A stretch of 64,000 nucleotides of DNA from Shewanella sp. 1CM18E. GTDB lineage: Bacteria; Pseudomonadota; Gammaproteobacteria; Enterobacterales; Shewanellaceae. The notes under the pieces were generated by a model. The model was given only the letters and a program-made list of their open reading frames with translations. It had not been told where the DNA came from and made no database searches. The DNA lies in assembly GCF_023161665.1 (NCBI RefSeq), contig NZ_JALNTW010000002.1, forward strand, positions 1-64,000. Direction: 5' to 3'. The position numbers and the translations under genes were made by a program. Each line of letters begins with the position of its first letter. Positions within the stretch are counted from its first letter, which is position 1. Of the stretch, positions 27,265 to 35,439 are shown piece by piece.

Positions 27265-30200
27265 GAGGTCGCCTTAATCTGTTCTAGCTCGCTAAATAGC
27301 TGCTGCTTAAACTCTTCAAGTAAGTCAGCTTTCACCACTCGTCCCGACGGCATAACCAATTCAAGACGAACCGTTTCAACACGCCTAGTGTTAACAGTTT
27401 TTTCAGCGTTATAGCTACTGACAGTTGGTGTTGGTGCTACAGTTCGCGAAATACTAGATTCACTACTTGTTGCTTGCTCCTGCTGGCGACGTTCAGCAGC
27501 TTCAGCGTCCATCTGTTTAAGCTTGGTTTGATAGATTTCTTTACTTAGGCGCAGCGCCTCTTGGGCACTGGTTATGGCGGTTTTATCTTGAGCTGTTTTT
27601 GCAGCGTTAAGTTGAGCCTCAAGCTCGGCCTGTTGCTGCTCATAGCGACGCTTTTCAATAGCGGTTTGATTATTATTAAGTTGGTCGAGCTCATCTTTAA
27701 GGCTATTAACGGTGCCATTAATATCATCACGCAGATCTAAGATGCGGTTACGGGTTGCATCTATGGCCGCTTGTAGTGGTTTAAGCTCTTCATCACCTAA
27801 TTCACGAAGTTGAGCTGTCGCATAGCGACTGATCTCATTAACCCGTTCAAGGGTAATGCTTGAGCTTTCAAGCTCATCAGTCCAACGACGAATTGCCAAG
27901 GTTTCGCTAATGATACGTTTTTCACGAATAAAGGCTTGGTTACTCAGCTCGGCAAGAACATGCCAAAACCCAGTGCTCACCTGCATATTGCGCATGATCA
28001 TCGCAGTCAGCTGATCTTGCCTATCTTTTAGCTTTTCAGTCGAATCAGCTGCAAAGTCAAACTGCTTATTAAGGTGCTGATATGCACCCGCAAACAAATT
28101 GACATATTCAGTCGCACGCCCCGTGGCCTTCTCAAGTGCTGCCAGTTCTTCTTTTTGCTCGGCGAGGGTTTTGGTTGTTTTACCTGCCTGCTCGTCTAAA
28201 TCTTGTTCACCATCTTCAAGCCCGCCCATAAGACGCTCTAAGATCCGAAGAACTTCAATAATGCGCTCTTTCTGTTTTAAGTATTCTTCTGCAGTCAACG
28301 CACCATTCTTGTAGGCATCATCTAAATGCAATAACTCTTTTGAAACGGCCTCATACTTGTCTTTAAGCTGAATATAATTGGCTGACTCTAACGCTTGCAC
28401 TTCAGTAAGCTGCTTAGTCTGTTCACTAAGCTTTCCTTGCAGCTCGGTAAGCTCTCTTTGTGCTTGTGCCTTGTCTTTGCTCGATGCTGTCGAGCTATTC
28501 ATCACATCACGGCATTGCTTAAGTCGAGTCTCAGTTTGCTGCAACTCTTTAGATAATTTAGCTTGTTCAGGCGATAACGTTTTAACGCTATCGCGGTAAC
28601 CATATTGCTTAGCAACTAAGTGTTCTAACTCCAGCGACAACCCCAAAGTTGCAGCTTCAGCTTTTAAGGTTTGTGGTACCGTTTGGCCTGTGGCTTCAGC
28701 AGCGGTTAAAGCCGCCTTAGCCCAAGCGATAAAGGCATCTTTTTGTTGCTCAATTGGCTCACGATTGTTCTTTATTAAATTAAAAGCGATTTCAGCTTTA
28801 GTACTCGTTTCCTGTAATGCTTGGCTGCTAGTAAGTCCAAGCTCTTTATAAGCTTGCTTTAGCGCGTCAGCGCCTTGGGCTGTGGCGTCAATATAGACTT
28901 GTTGTTGCTCAAACTTGCTACGTAATTCTGTTAGTAATTTTACGTGCGCCGCATACTCATCACCTGCCGCCTGCAGCGGAGTAATTGCAGCATCAATTTG
29001 GCGGATAAACCCACCCATACCGCCTTTAACATCATCAAGTGACTTGGTTTGCTCACTTAAAGTCAACGTGAGGCGCAGCGCTTCATCTATGGTTAACCGT
29101 ATAGGTTCAACCACTTCAACCGCAGCTTGGGTTACCTCTTCCATTGCTCTGGCAGCATTAATCCACTTACCACTTGCATCATCGTAAGTGAGTAAACCAT
29201 CTTCAACTGCCTGGTTAAACTCAGCCATGGTGGTGAAAGCAATTCCGGTTTGCTCACTCAGGTCTTGTAAGGCTGCTTCAAGTTGTTTAGTACTATTAGC
29301 GGCTTCACGTTTTGACTTTGCCAGGGCTTCTTCGGCAATCAATAGCTCTTGATAAACCCGAGCCAGCTCCACTAACTCTGCAATGAGTGCAAGGTACAAC
29401 CCTGCACGGGCTGCAGCAGCCAATGCTACTTTGAGCTTTCCGGCAGCTAAAGTGGCTGATTGTGAGGCTGCTGTGGTGCCTGCAATCGCTCCGCTATACA
29501 GCTTTAATACGCCAATAGCCGCATTTGCACCTGTCACTACCTGACTAAAATAACTGCCCACTTTTAAGGCCAGCCAAGCTTTTGCCACAAAGCCAATTTC
29601 TTCACGATAGTCATAGAGCATTTCTGCGCCATCTTTAACCGCAGAACCTATGCTCACAATGGTGTTACTAACTTGCTGCGCCCACTCCTTTAAACGACCA
29701 TCATTGGCCATGGCGGCAAACTCAAGGTTAAGTGCGCTAATCTGGCCCTTAAGCCAATCGAGTGCACCTGATTGAGCAATCAAGTCGTAAAAGTTGCTCA
29801 TATTGTCTTTCAGATTTGACACTTGGCCGCTGAGCAATGCCATTTGCGCCGCGGCACTTCCATCACTCGCGCGGCCCATTTCATCGATAAGCGCTTGGAT
29901 CACATCTCGACCCAACTTGCCTTGTTCGCTCATCTTCTGCAGCTCTTGGGTATTCTTACCAGTTACCTTGGCAAGCATGTCCCACACAGGTACACCACGT
30001 TCAATTAGCTGTAAAATCTCTTCGCCTTGCAGTTTTTGTTTTGCCCAGGCTTGGCCCAAGGCTAAGGTAATCCCCTCCACCTCTTGAAAACCGCCGCCCA
30101 GTTTAAAGGCCTGGTCAACAATGGCTTTCATCGAGCCGTTCATGGGGTCAAGGCCAAAGGCTTTCACTTTAACAAAGGCTTGGTTAACTTCACTCAGCTG

Positions 30201-30947
30201 TAGCGGCACATCAGTGGCAAACTGTTTAACCCAAGCCGTCGCTTGTTTGCCCGATTCAAAGCTCCCCATCACTGCTTGCATCTGCACGCCTAAGCGCTCG
30301 AACTGATCGCCCGTGGCAAACACATCTTTCACCGCTTGCGCTACACGGTCTAAACCAAAGTATGCTCCCGCTAATGCAGTGACTTGGCCCACCACGCCAC
30401 GTAAGGATGCCGCATTATTTCTTGCCTGGGCATCACCGCGGGCAAGTTGGCTGGTAAACTTGTCCACCTTACGGCCAGAACCATCAAGCTGAGAGCTTAG
30501 CTTTCGTTGAGCGGTAGTGAGATTGTTGTAATCAACACCGGATTTAGACAACGCATTTTGCAGCTTGGTATGGCTAGCCGTTTGTTTTGCCAGCTCGGCC
30601 TGCATCTGCTCCAGCTCTTTTTCAGCCGTGTCGATTGAGCGCGCAAGCTCTACAAAAGGAGCATCAGTCTCGCTCGCGCGTTGCTTTAGGTCTTGCAGTC
30701 CCAGCGCAGCAGCCGTTAGCGCAAGCTCTTGTTGCTCTAACTCATTGCGTGAACGTTTAAAGTTATTAATCAAATCTTGCTGGTTGGCAAGGCTATCGAG
30801 TTCACTGGCCAGGGCAGCCGCTTTAGGATTAGCCACATCCGACTCTTGGCCGACGCGCGTTAGCTCATCAACTAAAGCTTGAATGTCTTGCTTGCCTGTG
30901 GATTCAGCCACAATGCGCAGTGCTAACTCTAAGGTTTTATCGGCCAT
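27261..30947 (-). CDS. Tail tape measure protein
   Basis: 1228 residues, the longest late gene. Long Gln/Glu/Lys/Ala-rich coiled coils cover about 5-160 and 780-1190. The conserved tape-measure core near 195-350 (FATGDQFERLGVQMQAVMGSF, LALGQAWAKQKLQGEEILQLIERGVPVWDML) is clear. A hydrophobic stretch near 460-540 should be the membrane-insertion part. By the usual ruler relation it implies a flexible tail of roughly 180 nm. The 124 bases between it and the tail tube gene show no chaperone frameshift gene. Confidence 0.92.
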   Translation of the reverse strand: MADKTLELALRIVAESTGKQDIQALVDELTRVGQESDVANPKAAALASELDSLANQQDLINNFKRSRNELEQQELALTAAALGLQDLKQRASETDAPFVELARSIDTAEKELEQMQAELAKQTASHTKLQNALSKSGVDYNNLTTAQRKLSSQLDGSGRKVDKFTSQLARGDAQARNNAASLRGVVGQVTALAGAYFGLDRVAQAVKDVFATGDQFERLGVQMQAVMGSFESGKQATAWVKQFATDVPLQLSEVNQAFVKVKAFGLDPMNGSMKAIVDQAFKLGGGFQEVEGITLALGQAWAKQKLQGEEILQLIERGVPVWDMLAKVTGKNTQELQKMSEQGKLGRDVIQALIDEMGRASDGSAAAQMALLSGQVSNLKDNMSNFYDLIAQSGALDWLKGQISALNLEFAAMANDGRLKEWAQQVSNTIVSIGSAVKDGAEMLYDYREEIGFVAKAWLALKVGSYFSQVVTGANAAIGVLKLYSGAIAGTTAASQSATLAAGKLKVALAAAARAGLYLALIAELVELARVYQELLIAEEALAKSKREAANSTKQLEAALQDLSEQTGIAFTTMAEFNQAVEDGLLTYDDASGKWINAARAMEEVTQAAVEVVEPIRLTIDEALRLTLTLSEQTKSLDDVKGGMGGFIRQIDAAITPLQAAGDEYAAHVKLLTELRSKFEQQQVYIDATAQGADALKQAYKELGLTSSQALQETSTKAEIAFNLIKNNREPIEQQKDAFIAWAKAALTAAEATGQTVPQTLKAEAATLGLSLELEHLVAKQYGYRDSVKTLSPEQAKLSKELQQTETRLKQCRDVMNSSTASSKDKAQAQRELTELQGKLSEQTKQLTEVQALESANYIQLKDKYEAVSKELLHLDDAYKNGALTAEEYLKQKERIIEVLRILERLMGGLEDGEQDLDEQAGKTTKTLAEQKEELAALEKATGRATEYVNLFAGAYQHLNKQFDFAADSTEKLKDRQDQLTAMIMRNMQVSTGFWHVLAELSNQAFIREKRIISETLAIRRWTDELESSSITLERVNEISRYATAQLRELGDEELKPLQAAIDATRNRILDLRDDINGTVNSLKDELDQLNNNQTAIEKRRYEQQQAELEAQLNAAKTAQDKTAITSAQEALRLSKEIYQTKLKQMDAEAAERRQQEQATSSESSISRTVAPTPTVSSYNAEKTVNTRRVETVRLELVMPSGRVVKADLLEEFKQQLFSELEQIKATS

Positions 30948-31071
30948 GATTTACTCATTTATTGTTGGTATTAGGTCGGCTTTAATCACAATTAAATCGC
31001 CATTAAACAGGGGTTAAAGGGCAAGATGAGTAATCACTGCCCTTACAATAACGATGTTATACATGGCTAAA

Positions 31072-31827
31072 TTAGCTGGCAGGTGTGTCTAACTCGGCAT
31101 ACTCAAACGGATGGTCTTTACCCGTCACCAACTGAGCCTTACCCGCCAAAGTCGCACTGACAAACTCGCTGGCAGCAAAATCTAATGCCGCAGTAGGCGA
31201 TAAGCTTGCATCGAAGATATCGAGCTTAATCGGCTTACCCGTTTCAAGGTTGGTGCCTTCACCGAAGAGGCGTGCACGCACCTGCGCATTAATGCCGCCC
31301 TTAACTAAAGTGCCGCTAATGGCATTGTGCTGGCCCGTAACCGTTACATCACCACCCGCTTCTACTGCTCCACCTTTTATTGCTCGCACAAGGCCAAGGG
31401 CATAATTAACCTCATAGTCAGTGCCAAGCTCCAAAGTAGCTGCAACTTTTTTTACTGCAAAACCGACAACGGCAAAGTTAGATTTAGGCAGCTGTGCCCA
31501 ACGTTGATCGGCTGGCAGGGTTAAGGCTTCATCGGTTAAGGTACCGCTGCCTTCATTAATCACTTGAGTGTCACCGAGTAACGCCATCGCAATAAGCTCT
31601 GCAGGTTGGTCGTCAAACATCCATTCAACTTCTACTGGCTTAGCAATTTTCACCACACTCAATGCCTGGCCGTAGTTCGCTTTCTTTTTACTGCCACGTA
31701 CTTTTTCGTCGGCGTCGGTTTTTACTGCCAGTTTGGTGGTGTTAATGGGACCAATGATCCCCGTTGATTGCCCTTGGGCATTTAAGCGGTCAACAAAAAA
31801 GTTGCCTGCGACTAATAAGCCACTCAT
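31072..31827 (-). CDS. Major tail tube protein
   Basis: 251 residues. MSGLLVAGNFFVDRLNAQGQSTGIIGPINTTKLAVKTDADEK and the beta-rich middle match tail tube proteins of non-contractile Mu-like phages. A Gly-rich segment near 155-165 and the C-terminal ELDTPAS are also typical. Its place before the tape measure, with no sheath gene around, argues for a siphovirus tail. Confidence 0.78.
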   Translation of the reverse strand: MSGLLVAGNFFVDRLNAQGQSTGIIGPINTTKLAVKTDADEKVRGSKKKANYGQALSVVKIAKPVEVEWMFDDQPAELIAMALLGDTQVINEGSGTLTDEALTLPADQRWAQLPKSNFAVVGFAVKKVAATLELGTDYEVNYALGLVRAIKGGAVEAGGDVTVTGQHNAISGTLVKGGINAQVRARLFGEGTNLETGKPIKLDIFDASLSPTAALDFAASEFVSATLAGKAQLVTGKDHPFEYAELDTPAS

Positions 31828-31837
31828 AGCTAGTTCC

Positions 31838-32293
31838 TCAATTCATTAATAGATTAGGGTTAAAACGTAACTGCACAGTAAACGCCAACGGGTAGTAACC
31901 GTGGCTCTTACTAAAGCGGGGTTTAATGGGGCTGTTGGTGCGTAAAAATGGCCCAAGCGTTTGGCCATTAATGGCGATGGTTTTGCCTGAAATAGCCCGT
32001 AAAGACTGAGTCAGCAACTCACCTGCACTGCGCTCATGTATCGATAAACGGCACGCGAGTACCACCAACCAGGTTTGTTTTATCTGCGTTGTGGTACCGC
32101 CCTGGGCACTATCGGGCAGCGCATCACCCACATACAACAAGTGGGCTGCTGGGGTAATTTGGCTGCGCTCATCAACATCGCTTAATTCATTTGCTTGATA
32201 GATTTTTTTCAGGGTCTTATTAACGAGTAACGGCGCTAGCAGTTGGCTTAACGCATCGCCTGCCACTAGGTAGTCATCTTTAATATCAAACAT
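31838..32293 (-). CDS. Mu gp37-like head-tail connector / tail terminator protein
   Basis: 151 residues. Position after the gp36-like gene (sharing one base) and the pattern LLAPLL...IYQANELSDVDERSQITPAAHLLYVGD fit the gp37/DUF1834-type family. A role as tail terminator is inferred from gene order. Confidence 0.68.
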   Translation of the reverse strand: MFDIKDDYLVAGDALSQLLAPLLVNKTLKKIYQANELSDVDERSQITPAAHLLYVGDALPDSAQGGTTTQIKQTWLVVLACRLSIHERSAGELLTQSLRAISGKTIAINGQTLGPFLRTNSPIKPRFSKSHGYYPLAFTVQLRFNPNLLMN

Positions 32294-32733
32294 CAGATAA
32301 ACCCTTTAGCTGAGCGGCGACCAAACACACTACCCGCACTTTCAATGGTGACGGTTAACTCGCTTTGCTCAACATTGTCGCCACGACCATCAAGCCCCAA
32401 GCTAATATCCCCCTTGCTGACCGAGGTTAAAAACTTCACCACCGCTTGATAACGCTTTTCAACCTGCTCTGGGGCACGGTCGCCATACAAAAAGTAACGG
32501 GCGATATCGCAGCAGTTACGCTCCAATACGGTTGGCACCGTCGCTAATGGCAAGCTATAGCGGCCAACAATGTAACCATCAATCTCAGCGCTGGCATCGA
32601 TGAGCGTTTGCGATAACAACGCTTGATTAATTTCACCAGGCACGCTGTCGACGCGCTCAGTGAGCAAAACCAAGTCTTGCTCACCAAAACGGCTGAGCAT
32701 GTTATCGGGGCTGGCATACATCACTTGCGCCAT
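32293..32733 (-). CDS. Mu gp36-like protein (DUF1320), head completion
   Basis: 146 residues. YASPDNMLSRFGEQDLVLLTER at the N-terminus and EIDGYIVGRYSLPLATVPTVLERNCCDIARYFLYGD in the middle are the DUF1320 hallmarks. Likely a head-tail adaptor. It starts just after the stop of the HI1506-like gene. Confidence 0.88.
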   Translation of the reverse strand: MAQVMYASPDNMLSRFGEQDLVLLTERVDSVPGEINQALLSQTLIDASAEIDGYIVGRYSLPLATVPTVLERNCCDIARYFLYGDRAPEQVEKRYQAVVKFLTSVSKGDISLGLDGRGDNVEQSELTVTIESAGSVFGRRSAKGFI

Positions 32734-32735
32734 GG

Positions 32736-33137
32736 TTATTCACCACTCTCTTTGTTAGCCTGATATTCAAGCCATAGCGCATCACGTTCACTGGCGGTCA
32801 TTGCTTTGGCCATAAGTGCTTCAAGCGCTGCGCACTGAGGTTTACCGCCTGCGGTAAAGTGTTCACGGTTATCACTTTCTAGCTTGGCAATCGCTTCAGC
32901 AAAGGTTAATGCCTTAACACCGTCTGAAAGCTCCACACTCCCCGCCGTTGGTGCCACATCAGCCATTGATACCCGCAAACGTTTGTCAGCCTTAAACGCT
33001 GCAATTTGTTGATCCGACAAGTCGGCCAACGGTAAATAATTGTCACCTTTAGTAAGCGCAATGCCCGCACGGCGGTAGCCAGAGTGCGCCATACAGACCA
33101 CCAGCAAGACTTGATTTGTTGATACAGATTTAGCCAT
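32736..33137 (-). CDS. Mu gp35/HI1506-like phage protein
   Basis: 133 residues from ATG at 33137, behind GAGGAG. The longer form from 33287 enters the capsid gene and is unlikely. VVCMAHSGYRRAGIALTKGDN...LSDQQIAAFKADKRLRVS is the pattern of HI1506-related proteins found directly after Mu-like capsid genes. Role unknown. Confidence 0.75.
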   Translation of the reverse strand: MAKSVSTNQVLLVVCMAHSGYRRAGIALTKGDNYLPLADLSDQQIAAFKADKRLRVSMADVAPTAGSVELSDGVKALTFAEAIAKLESDNREHFTAGGKPQCAALEALMAKAMTASERDALWLEYQANKESGE

Positions 33138-33204
33138 TTCATTATTACTCCTCGTTAATTTAGGGTTGGGTTCGTCCGTGTACCCAATGCTGTATTTGCT
33201 AGCC

Positions 33205-34131
33205 CTAAAGCTGAGGCACGACCAAGATTTCAAACTTGCCCTTAAGCTCGTTATCCACTGTGGTGCCGCCCTCATCAATGCGCTCACGGGTCATTAACTT
33301 AAGCGCTTTGTCTTCAAGTGAGGCTGGCACCACCAGCAGGTTAGGACGGATCTTGAGCTTCTTGCCGCCATCACGACTAAAGGCGGTCATCTTCTTGTAT
33401 GCATCCCAAAGGTTGCTGGCGTTCAAGTCGCGCTTGTTAGCAAACGCCATCTGCCAGAAACCAAAGCCTGCTTCGCAGCGCATATCGGCGCCAAACTGAA
33501 ACTCGTTCGAGGTCCATACCGCCGGATCGGTTGGGTTAAACAAGGTGTTTAAATCCAGCTTGCGGCGTTCCTGGAAGATCAGCGGTTTAAGTGGTCGGCT
33601 GGTATCAAGCAAGAACCAAGGCTCACCGCTGTAACCACTGCCCGACTCATCCACCATGTTAGTGATAGAGGCATCAGCTCCTGTGCCATCGTGTTTAGCG
33701 TTTACGGGGTGGTCAGTATCGAAGAAGTTCTGGCCGTCATAACAAGCGGTGCTAAAGCCCGCGCCAAGCAGCTGGAACACCAAATCATCAGGGAACTCTT
33801 GCCCCTCTTGCGCCAACATCTGCACCATTGGCTTGTAGGTACCGACGGTGTCGTCTTCAACATCATCGCGGTTAATGCCAATGGTGTTTTCAAAGGTGCG
33901 GTTAGTGATTGAGTAGCCATGCTCTTTAATCGAGTTAATGACACGGTCGCCAATCCACTCACGAAAAGACGGCATAGAACCTAGCCAGCCATAGGTGTTG
34001 CTCTTGGTGTTACTGGGCACCACGCTTGCCACTTTCATGTATTGCGGCTCAACATTGACTAACGCGTTTTGGAACTCGCTGCGCACCATGGTTCGCAGTG
34101 CTTGCAGCACGGGGGCATTAATTGCAGCCAT
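33205..34131 (-). CDS. Major capsid protein (Mu T-like)
   Basis: 308 residues, as in Mu gpT (305). MPSFREWIGDRVINSI, FENTIGINRDDVEDDTVGTY and FFDTDHPV are conserved in the Mu major head subunit family. HK97-type fold expected. Its start shares one base with the stop of the protease/scaffold gene. Confidence 0.93.
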   Translation of the reverse strand: MAAINAPVLQALRTMVRSEFQNALVNVEPQYMKVASVVPSNTKSNTYGWLGSMPSFREWIGDRVINSIKEHGYSITNRTFENTIGINRDDVEDDTVGTYKPMVQMLAQEGQEFPDDLVFQLLGAGFSTACYDGQNFFDTDHPVNAKHDGTGADASITNMVDESGSGYSGEPWFLLDTSRPLKPLIFQERRKLDLNTLFNPTDPAVWTSNEFQFGADMRCEAGFGFWQMAFANKRDLNASNLWDAYKKMTAFSRDGGKKLKIRPNLLVVPASLEDKALKLMTRERIDEGGTTVDNELKGKFEILVVPQL

Positions 34132-34721
34132 TAGTTTTGCTCCTTATCAGCAGCCTTTGCCTTGGCATAATCGGCATGGGACATGCCCCAAGCATCGGCG
34201 AGGGTTTTCTCATCTGCCGACAAGGCGGCAAGGTTGTCTTTCTTTTCAGGCTTGGTCACCGTAGTGGTTTGGGTAGTGGTTAGTGCATTAATCGGCTTGC
34301 GGCCATCAAGGTGAGCAGACAGCGCAGCCATACCTTGTTGCTTGCCCAGAGCCAATAAATAATCTTGCTCACAAGCCAATACACGACCTTCATCAATGGC
34401 ATCTTTCACCGCTTGATCGATGGTGAGCTGACCGTTTTGCGCGCTAAGCTGCGCTAGCTGGTCACGCAATGCGTTCACCGTAGCCACAGGCACATACTCG
34501 CTAAGGTTTACTTGGTCATTAGCGTTGCTATTAGTGTGGGTATTCGAGTTAGCCGATAACGCAGCAAGACGCTGATTTAAGCCATCAACACTGGCTGCTG
34601 CGGTGCTTAGCTCATCGAGCGCACTCAAGGCGGCGGTTTCTTGCTCTGCAGTTAATGCGTCGGTATCAGATGCGACTTCGATACCTAGCCCTGCCAGTAA
34701 CTTTTTCAATAATGGGTTCAC
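34131..34721 (-). CDS. Nested scaffold protein (Mu Z-like), internal start
   Basis: In-frame GTG at 34721, inside the protease gene, has GGAGG eight bases upstream. It would give 196 residues starting VNPLLKKLLAGLG, made of acidic, Ala/Gln-rich helices, a typical scaffold. Mu makes its scaffold Z the same way, from a start inside gene I. Inference from sequence; the protein has not been shown. Confidence 0.6.
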   Translation of the reverse strand: MNPLLKKLLAGLGIEVASDTDALTAEQETAALSALDELSTAAASVDGLNQRLAALSANSNTHTNSNANDQVNLSEYVPVATVNALRDQLAQLSAQNGQLTIDQAVKDAIDEGRVLACEQDYLLALGKQQGMAALSAHLDGRKPINALTTTQTTTVTKPEKKDNLAALSADEKTLADAWGMSHADYAKAKAADKEQN

Positions 34722-35357
34722 ATGGAATTCCTCCGGTTGGTTTTCGATTTCATTAGCATGAGCAGTATTAGACTGAGTGTGCTTTGTTAGCTGTTCAGAG
34801 CTAGACAGCCCTGAGCTGTTTGTAGCGTTTAGCAGCGCTGAAAGCTGAGCTAACGGCAACATGCCATCAACGCCTGGGCGATTTGTCAGTGCTGCAGAGT
34901 GGATAAATTGAGGGCGACCCGTATTGGTGTCGTAGCCAAACACTAAGCTGAAGTACTTGTATTCTTTGGCGTTAAGGTAGGTGATAGCGTTATCGGTAAA
35001 GCGCGGCTTTATAAATAAACCTTCGCCCTCTCGATATTGCACATCATCGATGCTAAACCAACCTGCTGCGGGAGCGGGCTGGCCGTTCTTCTCTTTGTTG
35101 AGGGTTTGGTGTTCGTAGTCAATAACCAGATCACCAGCTTGATGCGGGGTATTTGTCTGCAGGGCAGTAAACGCTGTTTCATCCATCAACCACTTTCCCG
35201 CTGCTACATCTGCAGGTCGACCATCAACCGAAGCAAATAGGCCATCAGGCAACGCCTGAATGTAACCATCTTCTGCAACCGTAAAGGCGACATCAGTATT
35301 GACGTTAAGTTGGCTGCTTAGGGCTGCAAAGCCAAAAGCGGTGGATGTTGCAAGCAT
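34131..35357 (-). CDS. Prohead protease with scaffold (Mu I-like)
   Basis: 408 residues. The N-terminal half is the protease domain: LVIDYEHQTLNKEKNGQPAPAAGWF carries the catalytic His region, YKYFSLVFGYD the Ser region. The C-terminal half is the scaffold, also made alone from 34721. The ATG follows directly after the T-run of the terminator hairpin, without a clear Shine-Dalgarno, so a slightly later start cannot be excluded. Confidence 0.88.
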   Translation of the reverse strand: MLATSTAFGFAALSSQLNVNTDVAFTVAEDGYIQALPDGLFASVDGRPADVAAGKWLMDETAFTALQTNTPHQAGDLVIDYEHQTLNKEKNGQPAPAAGWFSIDDVQYREGEGLFIKPRFTDNAITYLNAKEYKYFSLVFGYDTNTGRPQFIHSAALTNRPGVDGMLPLAQLSALLNATNSSGLSSSEQLTKHTQSNTAHANEIENQPEEFHVNPLLKKLLAGLGIEVASDTDALTAEQETAALSALDELSTAAASVDGLNQRLAALSANSNTHTNSNANDQVNLSEYVPVATVNALRDQLAQLSAQNGQLTIDQAVKDAIDEGRVLACEQDYLLALGKQQGMAALSAHLDGRKPINALTTTQTTTVTKPEKKDNLAALSADEKTLADAWGMSHADYAKAKAADKEQN

Positions 35358-35362
35358 AAAAA

Positions 35363-35390
35363 AGGCACTCTCAATAACATTGGAGTGCCT
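35363..35390 (-). terminator. Terminator between the STAND gene and the protease gene
   Basis: Stem AGGCACTC with its complement, 12-base loop, then TTTTTT on the minus strand. The T-run ends right at the ATG of the protease gene. It should end transcription of the cargo gene; late transcription must start here or read through. Confidence 0.85.
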
Positions 35391-35439
35391 ATTCTGGCTT
35401 AGGCAGTTAACCTAGCGGATTGGAAAGGTTTCGGGGTTA

